From CBDBBY01 sp965205055 (lineage in GTDB: Bacteria > Pseudomonadota > Alphaproteobacteria > Rhodobacterales > Rhodobacteraceae), in the NCBI GenBank assembly GCA_965205055.1, contig OZ242030.1:2418001-2482000 (forward strand): 64,000 nt of DNA. Direction: 5' to 3'. This document shows, in pieces, positions 1-9,032 of this stretch; within the stretch, counting starts at the first letter, position 1, and every line of letters starts with the position of its first letter. The notes beneath the pieces were generated by a model, which was given only the letters and a program-made list of their open reading frames with translations, did not search any database and was not told the DNA's origin. The position numbers and the translations under genes were made by a program.

Positions 1-117
1 ATTCGTCGGACAGATATTGTAATTTGGGATGTCCGGCAGCTCACCGGACTGCAAGGCGTTGAAAAGGGCGTCTATTTCAGGCCAATCATAGTCGAACAAA
101 GCGTATCGTCCGCACAT
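1..117 (-). CDS. yedK: SRAP/YedK-type abasic-site protein, N-terminal part
   Basis: First 39 codons of a gene that runs off the left edge. The product begins MCGRYALF and continues to NYNICPTN. This is the signature start of the SRAP (SOS-response-associated peptidase, HMCES/YedK) family: Cys2 becomes the N-terminal nucleophile after Met removal and forms a thiazolidine crosslink with abasic sites in single-stranded DNA, and the N-Y-N-x-x-P-T stretch is also family-typical. It is transcribed in the same direction as vsr, about 100 bp downstream of it, so two DNA-damage genes sit together. Identification rests on the N terminus only; the catalytic Glu and His lie outside the window. Confidence 0.85.
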   Translation of the reverse strand, partial: MCGRYALFDYDWPEIDALFNALQSGELPDIPNYNICPTN

Positions 118-219
118 CGCTGCAACTCACTCTCGATTCAGGGGAACGGTCGAATCAATGCAAACTCCGCATTCGTCAATCTCGGCGACAAGACCGGGCG
201 CAGTGATTCAGCAGGCACT

Positions 220-639
220 TCACGCATCTTCAAGATACTCCGCAATCCGGTCCGCAAGCAATTCGTCCGATTGGATTTCGCATTCCCAGACGACAAGAAA
301 GCGCCACCCGAGTTCGGTCAGTTTCGACTGGTTCTCTTTGTCCCGCTCCGCGTTCCGATCAAGTTTCGGAATCCAGTATTCCTTGTTGGAGTTCGGATAT
401 CGGAACTTCTTGCACTTCCCGTCGTCGTGCCTGTGCCAAAAGCATCCGTGGACAAAGATCGCCTTTTTCCTGCTTGGAAAAACAAGGTCCGGACTGCCCG
501 GCAAATCCGTTCGATGCAGGCGGTAGCGATAACCCATCCCGTGCACGAGACGGCGAACAGCCCATTCCGGGCGCGTGCCTTTCCCCTTGATGCTCGCCAT
601 GATTTCGCTGCGGCGTTCGGGGGAGACGGTGTCGGTCAT
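220..639 (-). CDS. vsr: Very short patch repair endonuclease Vsr
   Basis: A 139-residue protein, the normal length for Vsr, which nicks 5' of the T in T:G mismatches left by deamination of 5-methylcytosine. Visible motifs are TDLPGSPDLVF with the catalytic Asp at residue 51, and VHGCFWHRH at 63-71, which holds the active-site His64 and His69 and the zinc ligands Cys66 and His71. The start has GAGGA about 8 nt upstream. Vsr usually accompanies a cytosine-5 methyltransferase of the Dcm type; none is present in this window, so its partner must lie elsewhere or be missing. It is co-directional with the SRAP gene. Confidence 0.95.
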   Translation of the reverse strand: MTDTVSPERRSEIMASIKGKGTRPEWAVRRLVHGMGYRYRLHRTDLPGSPDLVFPSRKKAIFVHGCFWHRHDDGKCKKFRYPNSNKEYWIPKLDRNAERDKENQSKLTELGWRFLVVWECEIQSDELLADRIAEYLEDA

Positions 640-728
640 GGCGGTGTCCTCATGCGTGGCTGCATGCCGATTTCAGGCGGAAACAGGGCTAAATGACTCA
701 GAATCGCAAGCGAAGCTTGCCGACTCTA

Positions 729-2150
729 TCATTTTTCTGCCGACCGCTCCAAAGCCAAGTATCTGGCGGCGAGCGTAGCGGCCCTCGCGACCAACATGAT
801 CAACATCGACAGCCAAAGACCGTGATTCGCAAAAGGCGGCACCAAGACGGCGACGGCGATGCCGTAAACCGCACACGATTCCAGCATGGCTTTGCGCATT
901 TCCCGCGCGCGGGTCGCTCCGATGAATATGCCGTCGAGCATCCAGGACGGCGCTCCTATCAGCGGCAACGCGGCCACCCAGACAAAATACTCTCTCGCTT
1001 CGGCGCGAACATCGCCCGAGGTGGACATGAGGTCGATGATCGAAGTTCCGCCCAGCACGAACACGATCGACAAGCCGACCACTACGGTCAATCCCCAGCA
1101 GCTCGTCAGCACGACCGACCTCCGCAACGCGAACCTGTTCAGCGAGCCTATCGAAAACCCGACGAGAGCCTCGGCGGCGAACGCGAAACCGTCCAGCGCG
1201 TAGGCTGTGACGTAAAGAAACTGAAGAAGAATTTGATTCGCCGCGAGCGTGACGTCCCCGAACCTCGCCGACAAGAAAAGAAAGGACGCGAAGGCGACAA
1301 GCAACAGGACGGACCGGATCATGATGTCCACGTTCACGGACGCCATTCGCTTGAGGCGCGCCGTGTTGAAAACGCGCGTCCAGTCGCGCCAATGGCCGTC
1401 GTTGAATCCGTCGCGGCAAAGGTACAGGCCGAGCGCCAGCCCGCTCCATTCCGAAATCATCGTGGCCCAGGCCACGCCTGCGACGCCGTAGTCGAGCAGA
1501 AGCACGAATGCGAGATCGAGAGCGATGTTCAAGCAGTTCATGACGAGTTGAATCGCGAGCACGGAGCCTGTTCGCTCGAGCGCGACCAGCCACCCGGTTA
1601 TCCCGTAGATCGCGATCGCTGCGGGAGCCGAATAGATCCTGATCGTTCCGTATGTCGAAGCGAGCCCTTCGACGTCATCGGACGCAGGCGAAAGCAGAAA
1701 GGCCAGCCGGAACATTGGGCCGCTCAGGAGCATCAGCAGCGCGCCGGCGGCCAAGCCGAATATGAGAACCCGCGTGAGCAGTGCCGCGACCTCCGAGGAG
1801 TCGCTCTGCCCCCTTGCCTGGCTGGTCAGCCCGGACGTTCCCATCCTCAGAAATCCGAATATCCAGTAGACCGTCGAAAGAATGATCGCTCCGATGCCGA
1901 CCGCGCCGATCGGAGCGGCCTCCCCGAGCTGTCCCACGACCGCAACGTCGACGGCGCCGAGGATGGGAACGGTCGCGTTCGAAATCACGATAGGAAGGGC
2001 GATCGCCAGAATCCGGCGATGGGTCACCCCTTCCGCGAGTCCTGTATTCCGCCTCAGCAAAAACAATCCGGCACCTCGATTTGCAGCGGGCTTGCGATCT
2101 ACAACACCTTCATTGCGAATTCCGCCGGAGCGAACCGGCGACTCCGGCAA
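729..2150 (-). CDS. MATE family (DinF-like) multidrug/toxin efflux transporter
   Basis: A 473-residue integral membrane protein with about twelve hydrophobic segments. It opens with ILAIALPIVISNATVPILG, a typical first helix of DinF-type MATE exporters, which expel cationic drugs or toxins using Na+ or H+ gradients. The second half repeats the pattern (ANQILLQFLYVTAYALDGFA), as expected of the two-bundle MATE fold. The first 40 or so residues are poor in hydrophobics and atypical, so translation may really begin at a later GTG near 2026 (V in GVTHRRIL); the longer start is kept because no clear ribosome site decides it. It stands alone, 89 bp upstream of vsr. Substrate unknown. Confidence 0.85.
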   Translation of the reverse strand: MPESPVRSGGIRNEGVVDRKPAANRGAGLFLLRRNTGLAEGVTHRRILAIALPIVISNATVPILGAVDVAVVGQLGEAAPIGAVGIGAIILSTVYWIFGFLRMGTSGLTSQARGQSDSSEVAALLTRVLIFGLAAGALLMLLSGPMFRLAFLLSPASDDVEGLASTYGTIRIYSAPAAIAIYGITGWLVALERTGSVLAIQLVMNCLNIALDLAFVLLLDYGVAGVAWATMISEWSGLALGLYLCRDGFNDGHWRDWTRVFNTARLKRMASVNVDIMIRSVLLLVAFASFLFLSARFGDVTLAANQILLQFLYVTAYALDGFAFAAEALVGFSIGSLNRFALRRSVVLTSCWGLTVVVGLSIVFVLGGTSIIDLMSTSGDVRAEAREYFVWVAALPLIGAPSWMLDGIFIGATRAREMRKAMLESCAVYGIAVAVLVPPFANHGLWLSMLIMLVARAATLAARYLALERSAEK

Positions 2151-2317
2151 CTGAACGCATCATCGGCATTGCAGCGCGCGCCACCTTGGCCAAATCCGCC
2201 AATCCGTTGAAGTTCGCGGCGGAAACACAACAGCTTTACACCTTGCGAGCCGCAATTTCCTTTTAATTTGAACGAATTCACTTGAAATCCGATCCGCCCG
2301 GCGCGTAGTGTCCGTTT

Positions 2318-2334
2318 TTGATAATGATTCGCAA
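2318..2334 (+). promoter_or_regulatory. Possible Fur/Mur-type operator upstream of the 10-TM exporter
   Basis: The 17 bases TTGATAATGATTCGCAA form an imperfect 8-1-8 palindrome (6 of 8 positions pair). The first ten bases from GATAATGATT are close to the classical Fur half-site. It lies 15 nt before the start codon of a predicted metal exporter. Assignment to Fur, Mur or Irr is inference. Confidence 0.4.
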
Positions 2335-2348
2335 GTGCAGGAAGCGCG

Positions 2349-3503
2349 ATGAGCCTAACGAGGAATTTTTCGAGCAGTCATCTGGAAATACCGCATATCG
2401 AGGCAGGCAAATTCGGGAAATGGCGCCCCCGTCGGGCAATGTTCTTCGCGCTGCTGGCCGGGCTTGCGGCCCATCCCGGGTTTCTAGGCGAATTGACGCG
2501 CACGCTGATGGTCGACGCATATGTCCAGGTCAGCGTGTTCGTAGCCGCGACCATGCTCGTATTTTACGGAGCCGAACGTTTGTTCCGGTTCAATATCGGC
2601 CAGCTTCTCAAGAATTCGCGGGGCGAACTCCCCATCGCGGCGCTGCTGGGCGCCACTCCGGGGTGCGGAGGCGCGGTCATCGTGGTGGCCGCCTACACTT
2701 CCGGACATGCAAACTTCGGCGCAGTCGTGGCCGCGCTCACCGCAACCATGGGCGATGCCGCCTTCCTGCTGATCGCGACCCGTCCGGATGCGGCGGCCGT
2801 CGTGCTTCCTCTCGCGTTCTTTGCGGGAATCGTCACGGGCTGGGCGGCTGATCGATTCCTGCCGCGAATGAATCACGAACCGAACAAAGGCCGTTGCGGG
2901 ATTGTCCCGCTAATCGGCTCTGTAAGGATACGGGACATCGCTCATCTGGCCATAGCGCTTCCCGGACTCTGCCTCGGAATCCTGATATTGCTTCAGGTGG
3001 AATTGATCGGCATTCTCTCATCGGCGGTGACGGTTGTGGGCCTGGCCGGGGCATTCCTCGGACTCGCGATCTGGGCTTCGTCTCCCATCGGCGCGATGTC
3101 CAACAGCGACGACGCTCCTGTCACCCGATCCGCCGAGGAGACGAGTTTCATCGGCGTTTGGATCATCAGCGCATTCTTGCTCTACGATTATCTTGTGGCG
3201 TTTTCGGGGCTGGATCTCGAATACTTGTTCGCTCTTGCCGCGCCGATTCTCCCGCTGGCCGGAGTCATTGTCGGATTCATTCCCGGCTGCGGCCCCCAAT
3301 TGCTTGTGACGACGCTCTACATCAACGGCATGATTCCGTTCGCCGCCATTGTTGGCAACTCGATTTCCAATGACGGCGACGCGCTCTTCCCGGCGATCGC
3401 TCTCAATCCGAAAGCTGCGGCGTTGGCCACGCTTTACTCGGCGGCGCCGGCCTTGATCGCGGGCTACGGATTCTACTTCTGGGCTCCGGGCTTCATGAAT
3501 TGA
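2349..3503 (+). CDS. Putative 10-TM heavy-metal/manganese exporter (ArsP_2-like)
   Basis: A 384-residue membrane protein with about ten hydrophobic segments. Two internally repeated signatures, GATPGCGGA near residue 100 and IPGCGPQ near residue 314, place a Pro-Gly-Cys-Gly turn in each half, suggesting an inverted-repeat fold with metal-binding cysteines. This matches the family annotated as putative 10-TM heavy-metal exporter or putative manganese transporter. The start is supported by AGGAAG four bases upstream. The Fur-like box just before the start suggests metal-dependent control. The exported ion (Mn, Fe, arsenical) cannot be decided from sequence. Confidence 0.75.
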   Translation: MSLTRNFSSSHLEIPHIEAGKFGKWRPRRAMFFALLAGLAAHPGFLGELTRTLMVDAYVQVSVFVAATMLVFYGAERLFRFNIGQLLKNSRGELPIAALLGATPGCGGAVIVVAAYTSGHANFGAVVAALTATMGDAAFLLIATRPDAAAVVLPLAFFAGIVTGWAADRFLPRMNHEPNKGRCGIVPLIGSVRIRDIAHLAIALPGLCLGILILLQVELIGILSSAVTVVGLAGAFLGLAIWASSPIGAMSNSDDAPVTRSAEETSFIGVWIISAFLLYDYLVAFSGLDLEYLFALAAPILPLAGVIVGFIPGCGPQLLVTTLYINGMIPFAAIVGNSISNDGDALFPAIALNPKAAALATLYSAAPALIAGYGFYFWAPGFMN

Positions 3504-3844
3504 AACGCCGGAATGATCGCTCCGCTTCGTGATTCGAATTCGTACATTGAGCGCGCGGACTGTTGTTCAAGGGGTCACGAACTCCGGCCCCGACTCTTGA
3601 GACAAGTGAGGCTCCGAACCGGGGCAAGGCGAATCAAAGACGCGATCACGGCGATTTCACCTCCATTCCCGACTGCAGACGCGCATTTTGAGGGACTGCC
3701 CCGCTTGCGATAATGCCGCGACGAATTTAGGACGCATTCCTTGGAACGGTTTCAGTTCGGCGGCACGGGGCGAGTCGCGAACGGGCGGATGAAGCCGCGA
3801 CCGGAATGAACCGCGAACTCGCGGAAAATGGGAGACAGGCGCCA
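3504..3844. other. Intergenic stretch without a recognised gene
   Basis: 341 bases between the exporter and the GST gene. No open frame here looks coding, and no convincing hairpin or repeat was seen. It presumably carries the promoter of the downstream GST-thiolase-FadJ cluster, but no -35/-10 pair stands out. Confidence 0.4.
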
Positions 3845-4486
3845 ATGACGATCAAGCTCCACTGCTTCGGGGAAAGCGGCAATTCCTACAAAGCCGCTCT
3901 TGCACTCGAGTTCGCAGGATTGGAATGGGAACCCGTATTCGTCGATTTTTTCAACGGCGAAACGCGAACGCCCGAATTCAGGAAGCTGAACCCGATGGGC
4001 GAAGCGCCGGTCATGCAGGACGGCAGCCTGGTCCTCAGCCAGTCCGGAGCCATCCAGGACTATGTCGTCGAAAAGTCGGGGAGGCTCGGAGGGCGGACAG
4101 CCGACGAGAAACGGGAAATCCTGCGCTGGATTCTTTGGGACAACCACAAGCACTCGTCCGTCTGCGGCATGACACGGTTCCTTTCGAACTTCATACCCGA
4201 GGAGAAGCGCCCGCGAGAGGTGATTCGCTGGCTCCAAACGCGCTTGAAAAGCGCATGGTCGGTGCTTGACTCCGAGCTGCAGGATCGCGATTGGGTTGCG
4301 GGCGGCGAGCTGACCATCGCGGATCTGTCCTGTTGCGGGTACCTTTACTATCCGGAGCATTTCGGGTTCAGCCGCGAGGATTGGCCAGCCATCGACCGCT
4401 GGCTTGATCGCATCGCCGGTCAGCCAGGCTGGAAACATCCGTACGACCTTATGCCGGGCAATCCCGGCGAAAGAGCCTCCGGCTGA
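3845..4486 (+). CDS. Glutathione S-transferase family protein
   Basis: 213 residues. The N-terminal thioredoxin-like half begins TIKLHCFGESGNSYKAALAL and has the glutathione-binding pattern GEAPVMQDG (cis-Pro loop) followed by LSQSGAI. The C-terminal half is all-helical, with WVAGGELTIADLS as the usual N-capping region. GSTs conjugate glutathione to electrophiles. The frame is open 13 codons further up (3806), but the ATG at 3845 aligns with the family start and has GGGAGA upstream. It is first in line before a thiolase and a FadJ-like protein, so a role in handling reactive acyl intermediates is possible but inferred. Confidence 0.85.
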   Translation: MTIKLHCFGESGNSYKAALALEFAGLEWEPVFVDFFNGETRTPEFRKLNPMGEAPVMQDGSLVLSQSGAIQDYVVEKSGRLGGRTADEKREILRWILWDNHKHSSVCGMTRFLSNFIPEEKRPREVIRWLQTRLKSAWSVLDSELQDRDWVAGGELTIADLSCCGYLYYPEHFGFSREDWPAIDRWLDRIAGQPGWKHPYDLMPGNPGERASG

Positions 4487-4534
4487 AAAGGGTCGGCATG
4501 CGACGAATGGACGCACGATGATTGGATTGAAGGA

Positions 4535-5746
4535 ATGACCGAAGCCTACATTTACGATGCGGTTCGCTCGCCGCGAGGAAAGGGTCGCAAGGACGGAGCG
4601 TTGCACGAGGTCACAGCCGTTTCGCTTTCGGCCAAAATGCTTGACGAGGTGCTGGATCGAAACGGAATTGAATCGGACTCCGTCGAGGACGTGATTTGGG
4701 GGAACGTCACGCAAGTCGGCGAGCAAGGCGGCTGCCTTGCGCGGGGCGCCGTTCTCCTGTCGAACCTGTGCGAAAGCGTTCCGGGCGTCGCGATCAACCG
4801 CTTTTGCGCAAGCGGGCTGGAGGCCGTGAACATGGCCGCATGCCAGATCAAGGGCGGCGCGGGATCGGCATACATCGCCGGCGGCGTGGAAATGATGAGC
4901 CGCGTCCCGCTTGGATCGGACGGCGCCGCGATCGTCGTCGATCCGCTGCTTGCGATGGGGGCGCATTTCGTGCCGCAGGGAATCTCGGCGGACCTGATCG
5001 CAACCGAGTACGGATTTTCCCGCGAAGACTGCGACGCCTATGCGGCGGACTCCCAGCGCAGAGCCGCGAAAGCATGGAACGAAGGGCGGTTTTCGAAATC
5101 AATCATGCCGGTCAAGGACCAGAACGGCCTTTCGATACTGGACAGGGACGAGCACATGCGGCCCGAAACCACTGCGGAAGGGCTGTCGGAACTGAAGCCG
5201 GCGTTCAAGGACATGGGGGAGACCATGCCCGGTTTCGACAAGGTCGCCATTCTGAAATACCCGCATTTGGAACGCATCATGCACGTGCATCACGCCGGCA
5301 ATTCTTCGGGAATCGTGGATGGCGCAGCGGCCGTGCTGCTCGGCGACAAAGCGTTCGGGGAGCGGTCCGACATCAAGCCCCGTGCTCGAATCGTCGCGAC
5401 TTCGAAGACCGGTTCCGAGCCAACGATCATGCTGACCGGCCCGATTCCCGCCGCCGAAAAGGCGCTTGAGCGCGCCGACATGAAGCTCTCGGACATCGAT
5501 CTGTTCGAGGTGAACGAGGCCTTCGCCTCGGTCGTTCTCAGATTCATGCAGAAATTCAATCTGGATCGCGATTCGGTGAACGTGAACGGCGGCGCGATCG
5601 CTATGGGTCACCCGCTCGGAGCCACGGGAGCAATGATCCTGGGCACGGCGGTCGACGAACTGGAGCGATCCGGAAAGTCGACAGCGCTTGTCACTCTTTG
5701 CGTCGCGGGAGGAATGGGCGCCGCCACGATAATCGAACGAGTGTGA
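4535..5746 (+). CDS. Acetyl-CoA acyltransferase (thiolase)
   Basis: A 403-residue full-length thiolase, cleaving 3-ketoacyl-CoA to acetyl-CoA plus a shortened acyl-CoA, or condensing in reverse. The nucleophile is Cys91 in NRFCASGLEA. The catalytic His359 lies in GGAIAMGHPLGATGA, and the second catalytic Cys389 in LCVAGGMGAA. NEAFAS is also present. It ends 10 bp before the FadJ-type gene, so both are almost certainly co-transcribed as a beta-oxidation unit, with the FadJ-like protein providing the preceding hydration and dehydrogenation steps. Confidence 0.95.
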   Translation: MTEAYIYDAVRSPRGKGRKDGALHEVTAVSLSAKMLDEVLDRNGIESDSVEDVIWGNVTQVGEQGGCLARGAVLLSNLCESVPGVAINRFCASGLEAVNMAACQIKGGAGSAYIAGGVEMMSRVPLGSDGAAIVVDPLLAMGAHFVPQGISADLIATEYGFSREDCDAYAADSQRRAAKAWNEGRFSKSIMPVKDQNGLSILDRDEHMRPETTAEGLSELKPAFKDMGETMPGFDKVAILKYPHLERIMHVHHAGNSSGIVDGAAAVLLGDKAFGERSDIKPRARIVATSKTGSEPTIMLTGPIPAAEKALERADMKLSDIDLFEVNEAFASVVLRFMQKFNLDRDSVNVNGGAIAMGHPLGATGAMILGTAVDELERSGKSTALVTLCVAGGMGAATIIERV

Positions 5747-5756
5747 GGCAAGGACC

Positions 5757-7931
5757 ATGGCAGATTTCCACTATTCCGCGGACGACGAAGGAATCGCCAC
5801 GATCACATGGGACGTCGACGATGCCCGTATGAACGTGATGTCTCAGAACGGCTTTTCGGAGCTTGAGCGCTATTTCGACGAGGCGCTGGCCGACGACAAC
5901 GTGAAGGGCATCGTAATCACGAGCGGCAAAAAGGATTTTGCCGCCGGAATGGACCTGAATTTGCTCGCCGGTATGAAAGAAGGCGGGGGCAGCGATCCGG
6001 CTCGCGGCATTTTCGATCAGATCATGCGGATTCACGTTCTGCTGAGAAAGATCGAGCGCGCAGGCATGGATCCGGCGACCCTCCAAGGCGGCAAGCCGGT
6101 GGCGGCCGCACTGCCGGGAACGGCATTGGGGCTCGGATACGAAATTCCGCTGGCTTGCCACCGGATTTTCTGCGCGAGCAATTCGGCAGCAAGAATTGGC
6201 CTCCCCGAGATCCGCGTCGGCTTGTTTCCGGGAGCAGGCGGAACGACGCGGCTTGTTCGGCGGCTCGGCTTGATGGCCTCCGCGCCATTTCTGCTCAGGG
6301 GAAAGACTCTGGCGCCCGCAGACGCTCTGTCCGCCAATCTCGTGGACGAGGTGGTCGAACCCGGCGAACTTCTTTCGAAGGCCCGCGATTGGGTCAAGGC
6401 GGAAACCAGCCGGGATTTGGCGAAGCCTTGGGACAAGAAGGGCTATCGGATGCCCGGGGGCCGCCCGTACGACAGAGACGGCTACGCGGTCTACACAGGC
6501 GCGTCGGCAATGGTCAATTCCGAGACCCAAGGAGTCTACCCCGCTGCGAAGGCGTTGCTTTCAGCGGCGTACGAAGGCGCTCAGGTTTCCTTCGATACCG
6601 CGCTGAAGATCGAGGCGAGGTGGTTCACGCACCTTCTCATGCAGCCGTCGCCTTCGGCGATGATTCGGACGCTTTTCGTGAACAAGCGGGCGTTGGAGAA
6701 GGGCGCCCGCAGACCCGCAGGCATCGAACGCCGCAAAGTTGCGAAGCTCGGCGTCGTGGGCGCCGGCATGATGGGCGCCGGCATCGCGCTCGTCTCCGCG
6801 CGGGCGGGGATGGAAACGACGATCATCGATCAGGATGTCGATCGCGCAAATGCCGGAAAATCCAGCATCGAGAAGTTGCTCGCGGGGGAAGTCCAGCGAA
6901 GAAGGCTTTCCGCAGAGGAGATGGACGCCTGCCTTTCGAAAATCCGCCCGGCTGCGGAATACGGCGAACTCGCCGACTGCGAACTCGTGATAGAAGCCGT
7001 ATTCGAGGAGCCGGGCATCAAGGCCCATGTCATCCAGAGGATCGAAGAAGGCGCAGGCAGCGGTTGCATGATCGCCACGAACACATCCACGCTGCCGGTC
7101 ACCGGTTTGGCTGAAGCGACGGCGAACCCGGACAGATTCATCGGGATCCATTTCTTCAGCCCTGTGCACAAGATGGCGCTGGTCGAAATCATCAGGGGCC
7201 GCGAGACCTCGGACAGCGCTGTCGCATTGGCGCTCGATTACACGGCCGCGATCAGGAAGACGCCTATCGTCGTGAACGACGCCCGGTTTTTCTACGCGAA
7301 CCGCTGCATCATTCCCTATCTCAACGAAGGTATCAGGATGATCGGCGAAGGCGTCGAACCTGCGCTGATTGAAAATTCCGCGAAGCGGCTGGGCATGCCG
7401 GTCGGGCCCCTCCAGCTGGTCGACGAGACTTCGATCGAGCTCGCCGTGAGCATCGCCAAGGCAAGCAAAGCCGCGATGGGCGAAGCTTATCCCGACGACG
7501 ATGTAGACAAGGTCATATTCGAGATGTTCGAAAAAGGCCGACTGGGCCGCAAGACCGGCGCCGGGTTCTATGAGTACGACGGTTCCGGGCGGCGAATCAA
7601 GCTTTGGCGGAATCCGGACCGAAAGGCCTCTGGTTCCGGACAACCGTCCGATGCCGTCGAGGTCAGGAGTCGGCTTCTCATGGCGCAAGTTCTGGAAGCG
7701 ATCAGGGCGCTGGAGGAAGCTGTACTGACCGATCCTAAAGAAGGCGATGTCGCGGCCGTTCTGGGCTGGGGTTTCGCGCCATGGTCCGGCGGGCCGTTCA
7801 GCTGGTTGGACACATCCGGCCATCGGAACGCGCTCAGGATTTGCCGGGAACTGGAAGCCAAGCACGGCGCGCGGTTCCGCGCTCCTGAACTTTTGGCGCG
7901 ACATGCGGAAGAAGGAACGTCGTTCCACTGA
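5757..7931 (+). CDS. fadJ: Bifunctional enoyl-CoA hydratase / 3-hydroxyacyl-CoA dehydrogenase
   Basis: 724 residues in the FadJ/FadB layout. The N-terminal crotonase domain (about 1-200) has GLGYEIPLACH and GLPEIRVGLFPGAGGTTRL, carrying the two Glu used for hydration. A Rossmann NAD-binding domain follows from about 330 (GVVGAGMMGAGIA). The dehydrogenase catalytic His is in IGIHFFSPVHKMALVEI near 465, then come two C-terminal helical domains (VDKVIFEMFEKGRLGRKTG). It performs hydration of trans-2-enoyl-CoA and NAD-dependent oxidation of the 3-hydroxy product. It directly follows the thiolase gene, and a hairpin follows its stop codon. Confidence 0.95.
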   Translation: MADFHYSADDEGIATITWDVDDARMNVMSQNGFSELERYFDEALADDNVKGIVITSGKKDFAAGMDLNLLAGMKEGGGSDPARGIFDQIMRIHVLLRKIERAGMDPATLQGGKPVAAALPGTALGLGYEIPLACHRIFCASNSAARIGLPEIRVGLFPGAGGTTRLVRRLGLMASAPFLLRGKTLAPADALSANLVDEVVEPGELLSKARDWVKAETSRDLAKPWDKKGYRMPGGRPYDRDGYAVYTGASAMVNSETQGVYPAAKALLSAAYEGAQVSFDTALKIEARWFTHLLMQPSPSAMIRTLFVNKRALEKGARRPAGIERRKVAKLGVVGAGMMGAGIALVSARAGMETTIIDQDVDRANAGKSSIEKLLAGEVQRRRLSAEEMDACLSKIRPAAEYGELADCELVIEAVFEEPGIKAHVIQRIEEGAGSGCMIATNTSTLPVTGLAEATANPDRFIGIHFFSPVHKMALVEIIRGRETSDSAVALALDYTAAIRKTPIVVNDARFFYANRCIIPYLNEGIRMIGEGVEPALIENSAKRLGMPVGPLQLVDETSIELAVSIAKASKAAMGEAYPDDDVDKVIFEMFEKGRLGRKTGAGFYEYDGSGRRIKLWRNPDRKASGSGQPSDAVEVRSRLLMAQVLEAIRALEEAVLTDPKEGDVAAVLGWGFAPWSGGPFSWLDTSGHRNALRICRELEAKHGARFRAPELLARHAEEGTSFH

Positions 7932-7942
7932 TCCCATCGCTT

Positions 7943-7975
7943 GCCGATCTCCGTTCAAGGATCGGCACTTTTCGC
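7943..7975 (+). terminator. Probable rho-independent terminator after fadJ
   Basis: A 7-bp perfect stem (GCCGATC ... GATCGGC) with a 10-nt loop is followed by ACTTTTC. It lies 12 bases after the FadJ stop, in the right place to end the GST-thiolase-fadJ transcript. The T-run is short. Confidence 0.5.
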
Positions 7976-8174
7976 GCGGATCCGAAAAGTCGCCGGGCGG
8001 CTGCCCGTCGCGTTTGAGCAATTGAGTGCGGCGGCACCAAGCCAATACTGAGCATGAGCGCAAGCCGCGCCTGCATTGACTCCGCGTCTTAGTTCCGGTT
8101 TTGCGGGATTCTTTAATTTTTTTCCATTTGCAGCGTTTTAAATGCAGAAAATGTGGATATTGTGAAGATTTTTG

Positions 8175-8203
8175 TTGCATGCGCTTTGAATTTGTATTAG
8201 TAT
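8175..8203 (+). promoter_or_regulatory. Candidate promoter of the abiEi-abiEii pair
   Basis: TTGCAT and TAGTAT separated by 17 bases, 22 nt before the AbiEi start codon, in a locally AT-rich stretch. Matches to the consensus are modest (3/6 and 4/6). AbiEi antitoxins normally repress their own promoter, but no clear inverted repeat was identified. Confidence 0.3.
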
Positions 8204-8225
8204 AGGCGTCATAGGTGCTAAAAGA

Positions 8226-9032
8226 ATGCAAAACTTGAAGATGATCCTCAACACGGTGCCTGCCGGGTTTCTGGTTGATGCTGCGTGGCTTACCGCAAGG
8301 GGCGTGGCTTACGAGTCCTTGCGCGACTATGTCAAGCGCGGCTGGCTTGAGCGCGTCAGTCGCGGCGTGTTTCGCCGCCCGGTGTCGAACGCCTCGACAA
8401 CGAACAAGATCGACTGGAAGACTTGCATTCTTTCCGCCCAACATATCATGAATTACGACGTCCATGTTGGCGGCATGACGGCGCTGAATCTGCAGGGCTA
8501 CTCCCACTACCTGTACTTGGGCGGAAACCCGCCCGTCTCAGTTTACGGCAAGGCCATGCCGAAATGGCTTCACAGATTGCCGCTGGACGCGTCGGTCAAG
8601 ACGCACAATGTCTCCCTCTTTTCCGATCCCTCGCTCGGGCTCAAAAATGACGACGTCGATCCATCGGACATGCTGCCTTGGGACTGGCAACTCAAGATGT
8701 CTACACTGGAACGGGCGGTAATGGAAACCATGGATGGACTGCCTCATCGTGAGAGCTTTCACATGCTCGATATGGCGTTCCAGAGCCTGATGACGCTACG
8801 CCCGGAGTTGCTATCTGTGCTGCTGCACAGCTGCAAAAAAATCAAGGTTAGGCGATTGTTCTTCGCATTCGCCGACCGGCACGATCACCCTTGGCGCAAG
8901 TATCTTGACCCGGAGGAATTCGACTTGGGTCAAGGCGACCGAGCATTGCACAAAGGCGGAAAAATGCACCCTCGCTACCGCATCATGGTGCCGGAGGAAT
9001 TCGCAACGATTGAGGCTGACTATGCAGCATGA
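8226..9032 (+). CDS. abiEi: Type IV antitoxin, AbiEi family
   Basis: 268 residues. The N terminus has the winged-helix start seen in AbiEi_3-type antitoxins (AAWLTARGVAYESLRDYVKR, then GWLERVSRGVFRRP). Afterwards comes a longer domain that includes VHVGGMTALNLQGYSHYL. In AbiE systems this protein represses the operon and neutralises the nucleotidyltransferase toxin without binding it. The last 11 bases overlap the start of the AbiEii gene, so translation is probably coupled. The pair sits immediately left of a decayed gene fragment and the large catabolic block, in a region that looks like an insertion hotspot. Confidence 0.9.
   Translation: MQNLKMILNTVPAGFLVDAAWLTARGVAYESLRDYVKRGWLERVSRGVFRRPVSNASTTNKIDWKTCILSAQHIMNYDVHVGGMTALNLQGYSHYLYLGGNPPVSVYGKAMPKWLHRLPLDASVKTHNVSLFSDPSLGLKNDDVDPSDMLPWDWQLKMSTLERAVMETMDGLPHRESFHMLDMAFQSLMTLRPELLSVLLHSCKKIKVRRLFFAFADRHDHPWRKYLDPEEFDLGQGDRALHKGGKMHPRYRIMVPEEFATIEADYAA

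Noticed and set aside
693..2210. Long plus-strand open frame of 505 codons over the MATE gene
   Set aside because: It is rich in Arg, Gln and His with no hydrophobic pattern or motif. It is antisense to a clear membrane protein and reflects GC-biased codon usage.
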